Source: Methanobrevibacter sp. (GTDB taxonomy: Archaea > Methanobacteriota > Methanobacteria > Methanobacteriales > Methanobacteriaceae). Taken from it: a stretch of 64,000 nt of DNA. The DNA lies in the NCBI RefSeq assembly GCF_015062935.1, contig NZ_SUTM01000002.1, positions 109,377-173,376 of the forward strand, in the 5' to 3' direction. The position numbers and the translations under genes are program-made. The notes under the pieces are model-generated. The model searched no databases. It saw nothing but the letters and a program-made list of their open reading frames with translations, and was not told where the DNA came from. This document shows positions 26,614 through 36,095 of the stretch, one piece after another. Within the stretch, counting starts at the first letter, position 1; each line of letters opens with the position of its first letter.

Positions 26614-29343
26614 ATGAATAGAGAAAATTTAATGACAGTGGCTAAAGGAGCGCTTATCATAATCATCCTATTAGCTTTTGTCTTTGCATTAAAAGTTCCT
26701 GCAGCCGATTTGAATGGTCTTTCAGACGATATCAAGGGAGAATATATAGATTCTTCCGGTCTGCCTTACTTCAGTGAAATGGATTCATATTATAACTATA
26801 GGCTGACAAATGACTATGTCGAACACGGTTTTGTGGGAGATGAAATGGTAAACGGTAGTGAGTGGGATATGCATAGGTATGCTCCTACTGGTAATCAGAT
26901 TAATTATGAGCTGGGAATTGTATATGTTACATCGTTCTTCCATAATATGTTCCCTGATCATTCAGTAAAAGAAATCGCATTCTGGACTGGTGCGATTATT
27001 TCAACTTTGGCAGTAATTCCTGCATTCATATTTGCAAGAAGACTGACAAATGACTGGGGTGCAATAGTTGCAACATTAATCATAGTTCTTGCACCGAACT
27101 ACTTTGCGCACACATTCCCAGGATTTTTCGATACAGATATGTTCTACTACATATTTTCGCTGTTCTTTATATTCTTCTTTGTAGAGAGTATACGGGCAAA
27201 GAACATTATATTCAAGATTATATTCGCAATATTTTCTATCCTATCAATCGGTCTGTTCTCAATTTCATGGACTGGTTATATCTTTTACATAGGTGTAATG
27301 GGAATATTCTCAATTGTTTATCTAATTGCATGTTACATATTCAATGTCGGTGATGAAAGCCCTGATGAATATCCAAGTAAAATACAGTGGTTTATTCGTC
27401 AAAATGCATTGCTGTCAATTGTAATTTTAGGCGTAATTGGAGTCATAGGTCTGGCTATTTTCAGAGGCTTCTCTGGTGTAACCGGATTATTCGGAAGTTT
27501 ATTAGGCTTGCTTTCCTTGCAATCCGCTTCAAGGGTAGTCGGCGGATTCCCGAACGTACTTGTTTCTGTTGCAGAGATGCAAATGCCAAGTTTACTTGGT
27601 GGAGGAATGGCTTCTGCATTTTTAGCAAATACCAACGGTGTAATTAACGGTATCGGTGGTATTTCAATATTATTCACAGGTTTAGCAGTATTATACACTT
27701 TAGTCAAAAGGGTTTTCGGACTCAGAAAAGCTAGGGTAAAAACAAATAATACAACAACCAAAAAACCTCCGAAAGGAAAAAGAAAAGCTTCAGCTAAGAA
27801 AATTGATGACGAACGTAAATTTAAATTGAATGTTGGCAGTTTCGAATTCGGTTCTACCGATGAACTTTTAGCTTCAAAACAGACAACAGTTTTATACGCA
27901 TGTCTGTTTGTTGTTTGGGTAGTTCTTACCGCTCTTGCAGTAAGTAGAGGTTCAAGGTTCATTACCACACTCGTATTACCATTCGCACTCATGACTGGTA
28001 TATTTGTAAGTCTTGCAATCGACTACATCAAAAACAGACTGTCCAATGACAAACTCATTGTTGGGGCATTCTTCCTTACAGGTTTCCTTGCAGCTATACC
28101 TTTAGCTCAAATCAATTCCATGTACGGAATATTAATGTTTTTAGCTATTGTCGTAATCGGTTTAATCACTGTTTATGCAATCAAATCCAATTCAGCTGAC
28201 AAAAAAGTACCTCTTAAAAAATACGTTCTTGTAATTGCACTTGTGCTTGCACTGATTTCACCATCCATATGCGGCGCTTATCAGACTTCATATGGTGTTG
28301 TTCCAGGTACAAGTGACCCAATGTGGAACGCATTGGAATGGGCAAATGAAAACACTGACAATGATACCGTACTCACATCCTGGTGGGACTTCGGGTACCT
28401 GTTTGAGGTTGCAGCCGACAGACAGGTAACCTTCGACGGAGGTTCTCAATCAGGTGACCGTGCATTCTGGCTGGGTCAGGCGATGACAACAAGCAATCTG
28501 GAACTGTCAGCCGGTATCTTCAGAATGCTGGATACAACAGGTACATTGGCTCAAGAGGCATTGATTAACTATACAGGTGATTCAGGTAAAGCAACTGATA
28601 TATTAATCGATATCTTACCGAAAACAGCAAGTGACGCTCAAAAAGACTTGACAAGTAAGTATAAATTAACAGCTGAACAGGCAAGCACTGTAGTTAACTA
28701 CACTCACCCTGAAAACCCACGTCCTGTAATATTCGTGGCATCTTCAGATATGCTTACAAAAGCGGGCTGGTGGACCTACTTCGGAGCTTGGGACTTTGAA
28801 AACCAATCTTCTGAAAACTACAACTACTACATGCCTCAGCCTGGTACTCCTTCATCAGTTGAAGTACAGCCTGGTCAAACCAACAAAATCCAATTGCTTG
28901 ACGACCAAGGTATGACAATCAACGCTGTCATAAGCAGAGGTACAGGCAACAATACAACTACAGCATATACTGAAGCGGTTTACAGCCAGACTGGTGAGCA
29001 GATTATGATCAATGACACTCCGTACAACCCATTGAACATTTCACATATAATGGTAATTGAAGACGGTTATGTCATGAAAAATGAGTCCATCGGCAGTGTT
29101 AAGGACGCTAACTTCACACTCCTTCTGATGGGTAACGATAATCAGTACACACCTATCCTTATGAGCAATGAATTGAGAAATTCAATGTTTACTCAACTGT
29201 TCCTTTTAGGTGGAGCCGGTCAGGACATCTTTGAAAATGTTCACGTGGAAAGCGGTGTAATGCTGTTCAATGTAAACTTCAACAATACTGTTGCTGGTGG
29301 AGGCTCCGGCAGCAGCTCAACTACAAACACAACACAAACTTAG
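26614..29343 (+). CDS. aglB: Oligosaccharyltransferase AglB (STT3 family)
   Basis: The 909-residue membrane enzyme transfers a lipid-linked glycan to asparagine in N-x-S/T sites on the outer face. The N-terminal half has about a dozen membrane helices; the first loop contains the acidic MDSYYNYR region. The signature SWWDFGYLF (the WWDYG-type motif) opens the C-terminal extracytoplasmic domain. A basic K/R-rich loop lies near residues 370-395. It ends in a strong stem-loop. The many Asn-rich surface proteins nearby are possible substrates. Confidence 0.95.
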   Translation: MNRENLMTVAKGALIIIILLAFVFALKVPAADLNGLSDDIKGEYIDSSGLPYFSEMDSYYNYRLTNDYVEHGFVGDEMVNGSEWDMHRYAPTGNQINYELGIVYVTSFFHNMFPDHSVKEIAFWTGAIISTLAVIPAFIFARRLTNDWGAIVATLIIVLAPNYFAHTFPGFFDTDMFYYIFSLFFIFFFVESIRAKNIIFKIIFAIFSILSIGLFSISWTGYIFYIGVMGIFSIVYLIACYIFNVGDESPDEYPSKIQWFIRQNALLSIVILGVIGVIGLAIFRGFSGVTGLFGSLLGLLSLQSASRVVGGFPNVLVSVAEMQMPSLLGGGMASAFLANTNGVINGIGGISILFTGLAVLYTLVKRVFGLRKARVKTNNTTTKKPPKGKRKASAKKIDDERKFKLNVGSFEFGSTDELLASKQTTVLYACLFVVWVVLTALAVSRGSRFITTLVLPFALMTGIFVSLAIDYIKNRLSNDKLIVGAFFLTGFLAAIPLAQINSMYGILMFLAIVVIGLITVYAIKSNSADKKVPLKKYVLVIALVLALISPSICGAYQTSYGVVPGTSDPMWNALEWANENTDNDTVLTSWWDFGYLFEVAADRQVTFDGGSQSGDRAFWLGQAMTTSNLELSAGIFRMLDTTGTLAQEALINYTGDSGKATDILIDILPKTASDAQKDLTSKYKLTAEQASTVVNYTHPENPRPVIFVASSDMLTKAGWWTYFGAWDFENQSSENYNYYMPQPGTPSSVEVQPGQTNKIQLLDDQGMTINAVISRGTGNNTTTAYTEAVYSQTGEQIMINDTPYNPLNISHIMVIEDGYVMKNESIGSVKDANFTLLLMGNDNQYTPILMSNELRNSMFTQLFLLGGAGQDIFENVHVESGVMLFNVNFNNTVAGGGSGSSSTTNTTQT

Positions 29344-29380
29344 ATTAGGTTTTTCCTAATCTCTATTTTTTTATTTTTTT
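29342..29380 (+). terminator. Terminator after aglB
   Basis: AGATTAGG-TTTTT-CCTAATCT (29342-29362) is a perfect 8-bp stem starting inside the aglB stop codon, followed by T-rich sequence. Confidence 0.7.
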
Positions 29381-29488
29381 CAATATTTTGTTTCGATACT
29401 GCTATTTTTTCAAAGTATTTATATGATATTAACAACATAAATTAAGCTATAATATATACTTTTTATTAATGATTATTGTGGCGATTTT

Positions 29489-30583
29489 ATGGGTATAGAA
29501 GAGAAAATTAAAGATATTGAAGAGGAAATTCAAAAGACTCCATATAATAAAGCTACTTCACACCATATTGGTAAACTTAAAGCAAAATTATCAAAATTAA
29601 AAGAAGAATCATTGCAACGTAGCAGCGGAGGATCAAAAGGCCAGGGTTTTCATGTAAAAAAATCTGGTGATGCTACAGTTGTGCTTGTAGGTTTTCCTTC
29701 TGTGGGCAAATCTACATTACTGAATAATATTACTAATGCTGAAAGTAAAGTTGGAGCTTATCAATTCACAACATTGGACATTGTTCCAGGTGTAATGGAA
29801 CACAAGAACGCTAAAATTCAGGTTTTTGACATTCCTGGAATTATCACAGGTGCAAGTAGCGGTAAAGGAAGAGGTAAGGAAATTTTATCCGTTGCAAGAA
29901 CTGCAGACTTGATACTTGTTGTTCTTGACACTTTCAATCCGCAGCACATCAATGTTATTCTTGATGAATTGAGGGCCATTGGAATCAGGCCGAACGAACA
30001 GCCTCCTGACGTTACTGTCAAAAGGAAAAAACTGGGCGGTGTAAAGGTATCATCAACCTGCCCGTTAACTCACATGGATGAAAAGACAATCAGGTCAATC
30101 CTCAATGAGTACGGATATATTAATGCGGACGTTCTTTTCAGGGACGATGTGACAATGGACCAGTTTATTGATGTGCTTGACCGAAATAAATCATATGTTC
30201 CAATGCTTGTTCTATTAAACAAGGTGGATCTTGTAGATGAAGCATACCTTGAAGAGCTTAAAAAATACATTCCGGAATTCATTCCGATTTCCGCAGACAA
30301 GAACACTAATATCGATGAGCTTAAAGACGTAATTTTCGATAATCTTGACCTGGTCAGGGTTTATCTTAAACCTCAGGGCAGAAAAGCGGACATGGAAGAT
30401 CCATTGGTTATCAAGAAAGGCTCTACAGTCATTGATGCATGCAGAAAATTGCACAGGGAATTCGTTAAAAATTTCCGCCATGCAAAAATCTGGGGAACCT
30501 CAGTCAAGTTCCCAGGCCAGAAGGTAGGTCCCGACCACGTACTTGAAGATGAGGATGTTTTAAGGATTATTCTTAAAAAATAA
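29489..30583 (+). CDS. DRG-family GTP-binding protein
   Basis: The 364-residue Obg-related GTPase has G1 [10 protein letters not shown]3 DIPGI, G4 NKVD and a C-terminal TGS domain (about 285-364, [16 protein letters not shown] onward). An N-terminal helical region, about residues 1-50, precedes the G domain. DRG proteins associate with ribosomes in archaea and eukaryotes. The downstream AK6 gene is 20 bp away, so they may be co-transcribed. Confidence 0.93.
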   Translation: MGIEEKIKDIEEEIQKTPYNKATSHHIGKLKAKLSKLKEESLQRSSGGSKGQGFHVKKSGDATVVLVGFPSVGKSTLLNNITNAESKVGAYQFTTLDIVPGVMEHKNAKIQVFDIPGIITGASSGKGRGKEILSVARTADLILVVLDTFNPQHINVILDELRAIGIRPNEQPPDVTVKRKKLGGVKVSSTCPLTHMDEKTIRSILNEYGYINADVLFRDDVTMDQFIDVLDRNKSYVPMLVLLNKVDLVDEAYLEELKKYIPEFIPISADKNTNIDELKDVIFDNLDLVRVYLKPQGRKADMEDPLVIKKGSTVIDACRKLHREFVKNFRHAKIWGTSVKFPGQKVGPDHVLEDEDVLRIILKK

Positions 30584-30603
30584 TTCTTTCTTTTTTGATT
30601 TTT

Positions 30604-31143
30604 ATGAGCGAAGCTATTTTTATAACAGGTACTCCGTGCACAGGAAAAACCACAGTCAGCGAATTGTTGTGTGAAAAATTAAACTGCAGGCTGATTAAGA
30701 TTAACGATTTGGCAATTGAAAACGATTTTGTTTTGGGAATTGATGATGAGAAAGGCTATAAGGTCATTGACATTCCCGCCTTAAATGAAAAGGTAGCTGA
30801 AATCATTAGTGAAAGTGATGAGCTTCTTATTTTTGAAGGGCATCTGGCACATTTGTGTGACGGTGCAGATAAGGTAATTGTTTTAAGGGTCAGACCTGAA
30901 ATTCTGCGCTCAAGACTTGAAGGACGTGACTATTCTGAAGCTAAAATCCGTGAAAACCTTGAAGCCGAAGCAATGGGAGTCTGCACAGCAGAAGCATATG
31001 ACATCTATGATGAAAACATCTCAGAAATTGATGTAAGCGATTTGACAGTTGAGGAAATTGTTGATGAGCTTTCAAGTGTAATTTCAGGTGAGAAAACTTA
31101 TCCTGCGGGTGAAGTCGACTTCATGGACTGGCTGATTTCATAG
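30604..31143 (+). CDS. AK6/Fap7-like adenylate kinase
   Basis: About 179 residues with Walker A GTPCTGKTT and a lid-region motif near RLEGRDYSEAKIREN, as in the AK6/Fap7 family. These proteins combine adenylate kinase activity with a role in maturing the small ribosomal subunit. ATG at 30604 begins MSEAIFITG; an in-frame start at 30595 adds three residues. It follows the DRG gene. Confidence 0.9.
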   Translation: MSEAIFITGTPCTGKTTVSELLCEKLNCRLIKINDLAIENDFVLGIDDEKGYKVIDIPALNEKVAEIISESDELLIFEGHLAHLCDGADKVIVLRVRPEILRSRLEGRDYSEAKIRENLEAEAMGVCTAEAYDIYDENISEIDVSDLTVEEIVDELSSVISGEKTYPAGEVDFMDWLIS

Positions 31144-31411
31144 TGAACTATCATTTCACAGCAATTTTACAAAATCATAACAATTTTATTAAATCGCTTC
31201 AATTTTTCTAAATGACTACAATTTAACCTATTTTTTTAATTTTTGATTTTAAATTTCATTATATTGAATATGCACGTCTGTGACTTTTCATACTTGAAAA
31301 ATATTTATATACGTGCGAGTTAAATTATAATGTATAGGTTCTTAATTTCAAGTGAATGTCCTGCATTAAATTTTTAAATGATTTAACTCATATGAATTAT
31401 CAAGTGAGAAC

Positions 31412-31792
31412 ATGGCCGAAATTAATGTAAAAATCAATGATGAATTAATTGAGGATTTGTCTGAGGTTTGTTTAAAGAACAACTTGAATTTGGAAGAACT
31501 TGTATTGAATTATGTCCAACAGGGTTTGGATAATGATAAAGGAGTTGATAATATGTCAATGATAAGTTTGGATAGAGATGTAATGGAAAAAGTGAATATT
31601 GTGGTTAGATTAACTGATCAGACTCCTGAAGAAGTTGTAAATGATGCCTTGAGAGATCAATTAAGGACAGTTGAAGATGTCCCTGATAATGTTGATTATG
31701 AAAAAATTTGGAATGCTCTTGACCATGATAAACCTGAAGGCGATGATATTTTGGATAATCTTGTTCGTCTTGGTGAACAGAGTATAGATTAA
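31412..31792 (+). CDS. Antitoxin with two tandem RHH-like halves, module 1
   Basis: The 126-residue protein has two short ribbon-helix-helix-like halves. The first begins AEINVKINDELIEDLSEV, the second MSMISLDRDVMEKVNI. An acidic tail follows, including DHDKPEGDDILDNLVRLG. The second half has its own ATG (31553) with an AAAGGAG site 8 nt upstream, so a shorter C-terminal product may also be made. The PIN toxin gene follows 31 bp later. It is a paralogue of 33571-33948, and the solitary gene 32243-32470 equals its second half. Confidence 0.78.
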   Translation: MAEINVKINDELIEDLSEVCLKNNLNLEELVLNYVQQGLDNDKGVDNMSMISLDRDVMEKVNIVVRLTDQTPEEVVNDALRDQLRTVEDVPDNVDYEKIWNALDHDKPEGDDILDNLVRLGEQSID

Positions 31793-31823
31793 ATTCCTTA
31801 TTTAACACCACTGGGGAATTTAA

Positions 31824-32222
31824 ATGATTTTTTTAGATAGTTCATATATCAAAGGTTTGATGATTAAAAGAGATCCTCATAAGAAGTTTTCTAATAATAT
31901 TCGGCCTTTTTTGAAAAATGAGACTAAAGTTATCAATATCACCGTACTCGTTGAAGTGTTAAATTCTCTAAAAAAGAATAATTTTCAGGGCAGCATAAAT
32001 GATATTATCAATCAATTGCTCAATCTTGATATTTTTGATTGGTTAAGTGTTGAAGATTACAAATCTGCTGCTGAAAAATTCAAATATTATAATGGTAGTG
32101 TTAATTTTGCAGATTGCACTATATTAGTTACTATGGAAAAATACGGAATCACAAAAATTGTTACTACTGATTCTGATTTTGGAAAAATCCGTGGTATACG
32201 TAGAATAAGTGGGATTTTTTAA
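31824..32222 (+). CDS. PIN-domain ribonuclease toxin (VapC-like), module 1
   Basis: The 132-residue PIN protein has the acidic residues expected for Mg-dependent RNA cleavage: D in MIFLDSSY, E in VLVEVLN, D in NFADCTIL, and D in TTDSDFGKI. It follows its antitoxin as in VapBC operons. It is about the length of typical VapC toxins. The paralogue at 33979-34377 keeps all four motifs. Confidence 0.85.
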   Translation: MIFLDSSYIKGLMIKRDPHKKFSNNIRPFLKNETKVINITVLVEVLNSLKKNNFQGSINDIINQLLNLDIFDWLSVEDYKSAAEKFKYYNGSVNFADCTILVTMEKYGITKIVTTDSDFGKIRGIRRISGIF

Positions 32223-32242
32223 AATATTGTGGAGTTGGTAGT

Positions 32243-32470
32243 GTGGCTACAATAACAGTTGATGAATCAATAATGGAAAAAATAAACATTAGATGTAAAC
32301 AGTTAAACTGTTCTCCTGATGAACTGGTTAATGATATTCTATATGCTCATTTGAGGCATGTTGAAGAAATTCCTGATGATATTGATGCCGAAAGAATCTG
32401 GAATTTGCTTGAACATGACAAACCTGAAGGTGATGACATTTTAGATAGGATTACTGACATGTTTGACTGA
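32243..32470 (+). CDS. Solitary half-antitoxin (RHH-like)
   Basis: This 75-residue protein (TITVDESIMEKINIRCKQL..., ending KPEGDDILDRITDMFD) matches the second half and acidic tail of the two antitoxins nearby, but lacks the first half. It starts with GTG at 32243, 20 bp after the PIN gene. It may neutralise the same toxins or autoregulate, or be a leftover of a further duplicated module whose toxin was lost. Confidence 0.7.
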   Translation: MATITVDESIMEKINIRCKQLNCSPDELVNDILYAHLRHVEEIPDDIDAERIWNLLEHDKPEGDDILDRITDMFD

Positions 32471-32520
32471 ATATTTCAAGCATATCATTTAATCGAATTG
32501 CTTTTGATAAAATAATGGTT

Positions 32521-32544
32521 GAAAGGATATATTGGTATCCTTTC
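32521..32544. terminator. Bidirectional stem-loop between convergent genes
   Basis: GAAAGGATA-TATTGG-TATCCTTTC is a perfect 9-bp inverted repeat between the half-antitoxin and the minus-strand surface-protein pseudogene. Confidence 0.6.
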
Positions 32545-32556
32545 TTATTTATTCCA

Positions 32557-33148
32557 TTATTTTTTTACTTTAACGCTTTTTTTAACTGTATCTTTAACGT
32601 ATGTTGCAGAGTAAGTTACTTTTTTACCAACTTTGAGTTTTTTCAAGACACTTGATTTGATGGTTACTTTTGCAACACCTTTTTTATCGGTTTTTGCTTT
32701 GAAAGTTTTGCCGTTGAACTTAAAGGTAATCTTTTTGGATTTAAGGAATTTTCCTTTTACCTTCTTAAGTGTTGCAGTTAAAACTAATTTTTTAGCTGAT
32801 TTTTTAACGGTAACTTTTTTAAGTGTTAAAATCTGTTTTACAGTTAATTTTTTAGTCACTGTTTTTCCGAGAACTGTGGCTGAAATCTTATAGGTTTTTG
32901 GCACCTGTGTTATTTTTAGACTTGCAACACCTTTGCCGTTTGATATTGGAATCATTTACAGATAGTGCTTCATTGTCAGCTTCTGTCTTTAAAATTTCGT
33001 TTGTCTTTAGATTTTCATTTGACAATTCTATTGATGAATCGTCCGCACTCAGTGAATCATCTGTAATGTTGTCTGATGCACTAACTGCACTTATTGTAAA
33101 TATGGTCAGTAAAAGTAAACTGACTAAAAGTAGTTTTTTAAACTTCAT
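32557..33148 (-). pseudogene. Frameshifted, truncated adhesin-like surface protein
   Basis: The minus strand from 33148 encodes a signal peptide (MKFKKLLLVSLLLLTIFTIS) and a Ser/Asn/Glu-rich spacer that stops near 32888. The following Ig-like domain, rich in Lys, Val and Thr, continues in another frame to 32557. The two frames overlap at about 32888-32955. One frameshift near 32950 explains both parts. Together they would be about 195 residues, very short for the family. It may be phase-variable or simply decayed. Confidence 0.75.
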
Positions 33149-33570
33149 GTTTTATATTTCTTTAAGATTTTTATAAAAAAACAATATTATTCAATTAATA
33201 ATAGTATAAGGCATTTTTAATGTTTTTGACAACAGTTGCAAAATTTTGAATTTTATTTTATCATGTGGGATGATATCTTGCAGACGAAAATAATCAAAGT
33301 GGTGGATTTCAATTCTTGATTTTTATTTCACAACAATTTTCTATAATGGGAGCAATTTTCATAAATCATAACAATTTTTCTTTTTTAGGTCAATATTTAA
33401 TTAAAATTTATATTTTTTTATAATGCACGCTTATGCAATTGTGTATTTCGAAAATATTTTATATATTCGAATTTAATATTAACATGATTGTTCTAGCTAG
33501 TTCAAGCATGTTTAGAAGTGGTTAACATTAACTCTTTTGATGGTTTGAACAGATTATGTGTTGTGGTAAT
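33149..33570. promoter_or_regulatory. Upstream region of TA module 2, partly duplicated from module 1
   Basis: No gene is visible. Segments ATTTCACAACAATTTT and AAATCATAACAATTTT, and ATGCACG further on, match in order the sequence upstream of module 1 (31150-31290). A TATA-like TTTATATATTC lies near 33463. Confidence 0.5.
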
Positions 33571-33948
33571 ATGGCTAATATATGTTTAGATATTGATGAT
33601 GACTTATTTGAAGAGTTAAAAAAACAGGCTTTTAAAAATAATTTAAATTCGGATGATTTAATTGAAAAATACATCCAGAACGGATTAATTAATAAAGAGG
33701 TTGAAAATATGCAGTCAGTTCAGATACCTGATGAAATAATGGAAAAGATGAATGCTAGATGTAGTGAACTTAAATGTAATCCTGAAAAATTGATTCATAG
33801 TATCCTTTTTGATTATCTAAAAAAAGTTGAGTGTATTCCAACTACTATTGATCGTGAAAAAATGATGATGATGCTTGAACAGGATAATCCTGAAGGCGAT
33901 GATATTCTGGATAATCTTGTTCGTCTTGGCAGACAGGGATGGGATTAA
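33571..33948 (+). CDS. Antitoxin with two tandem RHH-like halves, module 2
   Basis: About 125 residues, paralogous to the module 1 antitoxin: two RHH-like halves (ICLDIDDDLFEELKKQ and SVQIPDEIMEKMNARC) and the tail DNPEGDDILDNLVRLG. ATG at 33571 with a GTGGT site is preferred over ATG 33556. As in module 1, an internal ATG (33709) with AAAGAGG 8 nt upstream opens the second half. The toxin gene follows 30 bp later. Confidence 0.78.
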   Translation: MANICLDIDDDLFEELKKQAFKNNLNSDDLIEKYIQNGLINKEVENMQSVQIPDEIMEKMNARCSELKCNPEKLIHSILFDYLKKVECIPTTIDREKMMMMLEQDNPEGDDILDNLVRLGRQGWD

Positions 33949-33978
33949 ATTAATCTAAACACCACGTGAGGAATTTTC

Positions 33979-34377
33979 ATGATTTTTTTAGACACATCAT
34001 ATATTAATGGATTAATACTCAATAACGATAACTATGCCAGTCTTTCTAGAAGTATGAGGCCATTTTTAAAAAATGAGAGAAAAGTAACTAATATCACCGT
34101 TCTTCTTGAAGTTTTAAATAGTATCAATAAGTATAATTTTTTTGGAGACCTTGAATATTTAAAAAATCAATTGATAAATCTTAATGTTTTTGATTTTTTG
34201 ACTTGTGAAGATTATGAAAGTGCATTTGAATTATTTAAATTCTATAACAAAAGCTTGAATTTTGCAGATTGCACAATACTTCAGACTATGCAGAATCATG
34301 GTATTTCCAGAATTGCATCATTTGATTCTGATTTCGATAAGATTAAAGGTATTGAAAGAATATATGGGTTTTATTAA
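33979..34377 (+). CDS. PIN-domain ribonuclease toxin (VapC-like), module 2
   Basis: A 132-residue PIN protein of the same length as the module 1 toxin, with the same start (MIFLD(S/T)SYI) and the blocks RPFLKNE, NITVL(V/L)EVLNS and NFADCTIL. All acidic catalytic residues are kept. The pair is a divergent duplicate, which may have changed antitoxin specificity. Confidence 0.85.
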   Translation: MIFLDTSYINGLILNNDNYASLSRSMRPFLKNERKVTNITVLLEVLNSINKYNFFGDLEYLKNQLINLNVFDFLTCEDYESAFELFKFYNKSLNFADCTILQTMQNHGISRIASFDSDFDKIKGIERIYGFY

Positions 34378-34578
34378 CCCTTTATTTTTTTTCAATTTCA
34401 TTAATTTTTAAAGGAATTTTCAAATAATCCATAACCTTTATTAATAGCAATAAACATAATTATTCTTAATATTCATATTAACCTAAGGTTATTCTAACTA
34501 TGGTTTTTGTTTTAATTTGCGCAAATCATTTTAATTCAATTTTGAATATTATATCCTACATTTTAAAGGAGGATATTT

Positions 34579-34944
34579 TTGAGTAGAGGAAAACGACCAA
34601 AGTGGATGATTGATATAGCGATTGAAAGAATGAACATTCTTTTTGAGCGTGCCGAGATGGAATTCATCACCCATCCGGAAAGGTCCGATCGCTATGTTGA
34701 GTTAGCATTGAAATTGTCCACAAAATACAATACCAAAATCCCTGAGAAATGGGCCAGAAGGTATTGCAAGAATTGTAAGAGTTTCCTTTATCCTGGCCAT
34801 AATTGCACCGTCCGGCTGGTTAACTCAGAAGTTAACATTTTTTGTGGTGAATGTGGTCATGTCATGAAAATTCCTTATCACAAGGAAAAAAAGTTAAAAA
34901 GGAGAGCTAAATATGAGTCAAAGCAAAAAAGAAATGATGAATAG
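34579..34944 (+). CDS. rnp4: RNase P protein component 4 (Rpp21/Rpr2)
   Basis: This 121-residue subunit of archaeal RNase P helps process the 5' ends of tRNAs. It has an N-terminal helical region, then a zinc ribbon (YCKNCKSFLYPGHNC, CGECGHV) and a basic tail. It starts with TTG at 34579 after AAAGGAGG. The YhbY-like gene overlaps its end, so they are translated together. Confidence 0.92.
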   Translation: MSRGKRPKWMIDIAIERMNILFERAEMEFITHPERSDRYVELALKLSTKYNTKIPEKWARRYCKNCKSFLYPGHNCTVRLVNSEVNIFCGECGHVMKIPYHKEKKLKRRAKYESKQKRNDE

Positions 34945-35170
34945 AGCTCTTAATGCGATGACAATCAACATTGGTAAAAGCGGCGTCAACGATAATGTTA
35001 TTGAAGAAATCAAACGTCAGCTCAAGGCTAATGAGATTGTTAAACTTAAATTTGCAAAGAATATCGCTAGAAATAAAGATGATTACATAGATGAAATAGT
35101 CTCTAAAACAAGAGCACAGCTCATTGACGTTAGAGGCCATGTTGCTGTAATCTATAAGAAAAAGCCTTAA
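34913..35170 (+). CDS. YhbY/CRM-domain RNA-binding protein
   Basis: The 85-residue protein is a single CRM domain of the YhbY family (ALNAMTINIGKSGVNDNVIEEI, LVKLKF-like strand, VYKKKP-like end IYKKKP). Bacterial YhbY binds pre-50S ribosomes. It overlaps the end of rnp4 by 32 bp. Confidence 0.88.
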   Translation: MSQSKKEMMNRALNAMTINIGKSGVNDNVIEEIKRQLKANEIVKLKFAKNIARNKDDYIDEIVSKTRAQLIDVRGHVAVIYKKKP

Positions 35171-35265
35171 ACATTTTAAATTTAGAGTTACAGGCCCTAT
35201 TTTTTAGGTCTTAAATTTACAGTGGATTAAGCTACAATTATTTAATAAAATATTGGAGAATTAAT

Positions 35266-35703
35266 ATGACTACTGTATTTGATGTACCTGCAGATTTATT
35301 AATTAAAAAAGTCGCAGAAGAATTTAAAAATAACGAAAAAATCAATTCCCCTGCATGGTCCAATTTTGTTAAAACCGGTGTTCACAAAGAAAGAAAACCT
35401 GAAGACAAAGATTGGTGGTTTATTAGGACTGCTTCTATTATCAGAAGAGTTTACATGGATGGTCCTGTAGGAGTAATGAGTTTAAGAACTTTCTACGGTG
35501 GTAAAAAAGACCGTGGCGTACGTCCTGAAGTTTTCAGAAAAGGAAGCGGATCCATTATCAGAACCGCACTTCACCAATTAGAAGACGCAGGATATGTAGA
35601 AAAAGTTGAAGGTGGAAGAGTTGTCTCCCCAGCAGGAAGATCATTCTTAGATAAAATTTCTGCTGAAATCATCAAAGATATTCCTGAACTTGAAAAATAC
35701 TAA
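35266..35703 (+). CDS. rps19e: Ribosomal protein eS19
   Basis: This 145-residue small-subunit protein matches archaeal S19e ([29 protein letters not shown]-like block [44 protein letters not shown]). ATG at 35266 follows GGAG. It opens the ribosomal cluster that runs to pfdA. Confidence 0.96.
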   Translation: MTTVFDVPADLLIKKVAEEFKNNEKINSPAWSNFVKTGVHKERKPEDKDWWFIRTASIIRRVYMDGPVGVMSLRTFYGGKKDRGVRPEVFRKGSGSIIRTALHQLEDAGYVEKVEGGRVVSPAGRSFLDKISAEIIKDIPELEKY

Positions 35704-35724
35704 TTATATTTCGGAGAGTTTGAT

Positions 35725-36090
35725 ATGAGCGATTTAGATGAAATTCGTCGTAAAAGAATGGCTGAATTACAAGCTCAACAGGCTGCTATGCAAAATCAGC
35801 AAATGCAGCAACAACAGGCTGCTGCTCAAGCACAACAGCAAGAAGCACAAAGACAACAGTTCGAAGCTCAGAAAAAACAAATTTTAGGTCAGATAATGAC
35901 CCCTGAAGCTCGTACTAGATTGGGTAACCTCAAACTTACAAAACCTGAACTCGTAAATCAGATTGAACTTCAACTGATTCAATCCGCTCAGGCCGGAAGC
36001 TTAAGAGGTAAAGTCACTGATGAGCAATTGAAAGTATTGTTACGTCAAATTGCCGGTCAGAAAAGAGAAATTAAAATTACAAGGAAATAA
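35725..36090 (+). CDS. PDCD5-like DNA-binding protein
   Basis: The 121-residue protein has an N-terminal segment rich in Gln and Ala (about residues 14-50) and a conserved C-terminal three-helix domain (ILGQIMTPEARTRLGNLKL, LKVLLRQIAGQKREIKI). This is the archaeal PDCD5/TFAR19 family, which follows rps19e in many archaea. The cellular role is not settled. Confidence 0.92.
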   Translation: MSDLDEIRRKRMAELQAQQAAMQNQQMQQQQAAAQAQQQEAQRQQFEAQKKQILGQIMTPEARTRLGNLKLTKPELVNQIELQLIQSAQAGSLRGKVTDEQLKVLLRQIAGQKREIKITRK

Positions 36091-36095
36091 TATCG

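Noticed and set aside
35171..35265. Riboswitch upstream of rps19e
   Set aside because: Short pairing segments (AAATTTA/TAAATTT, CCTA/TAGG) exist, but no known riboswitch motif can be recognised.
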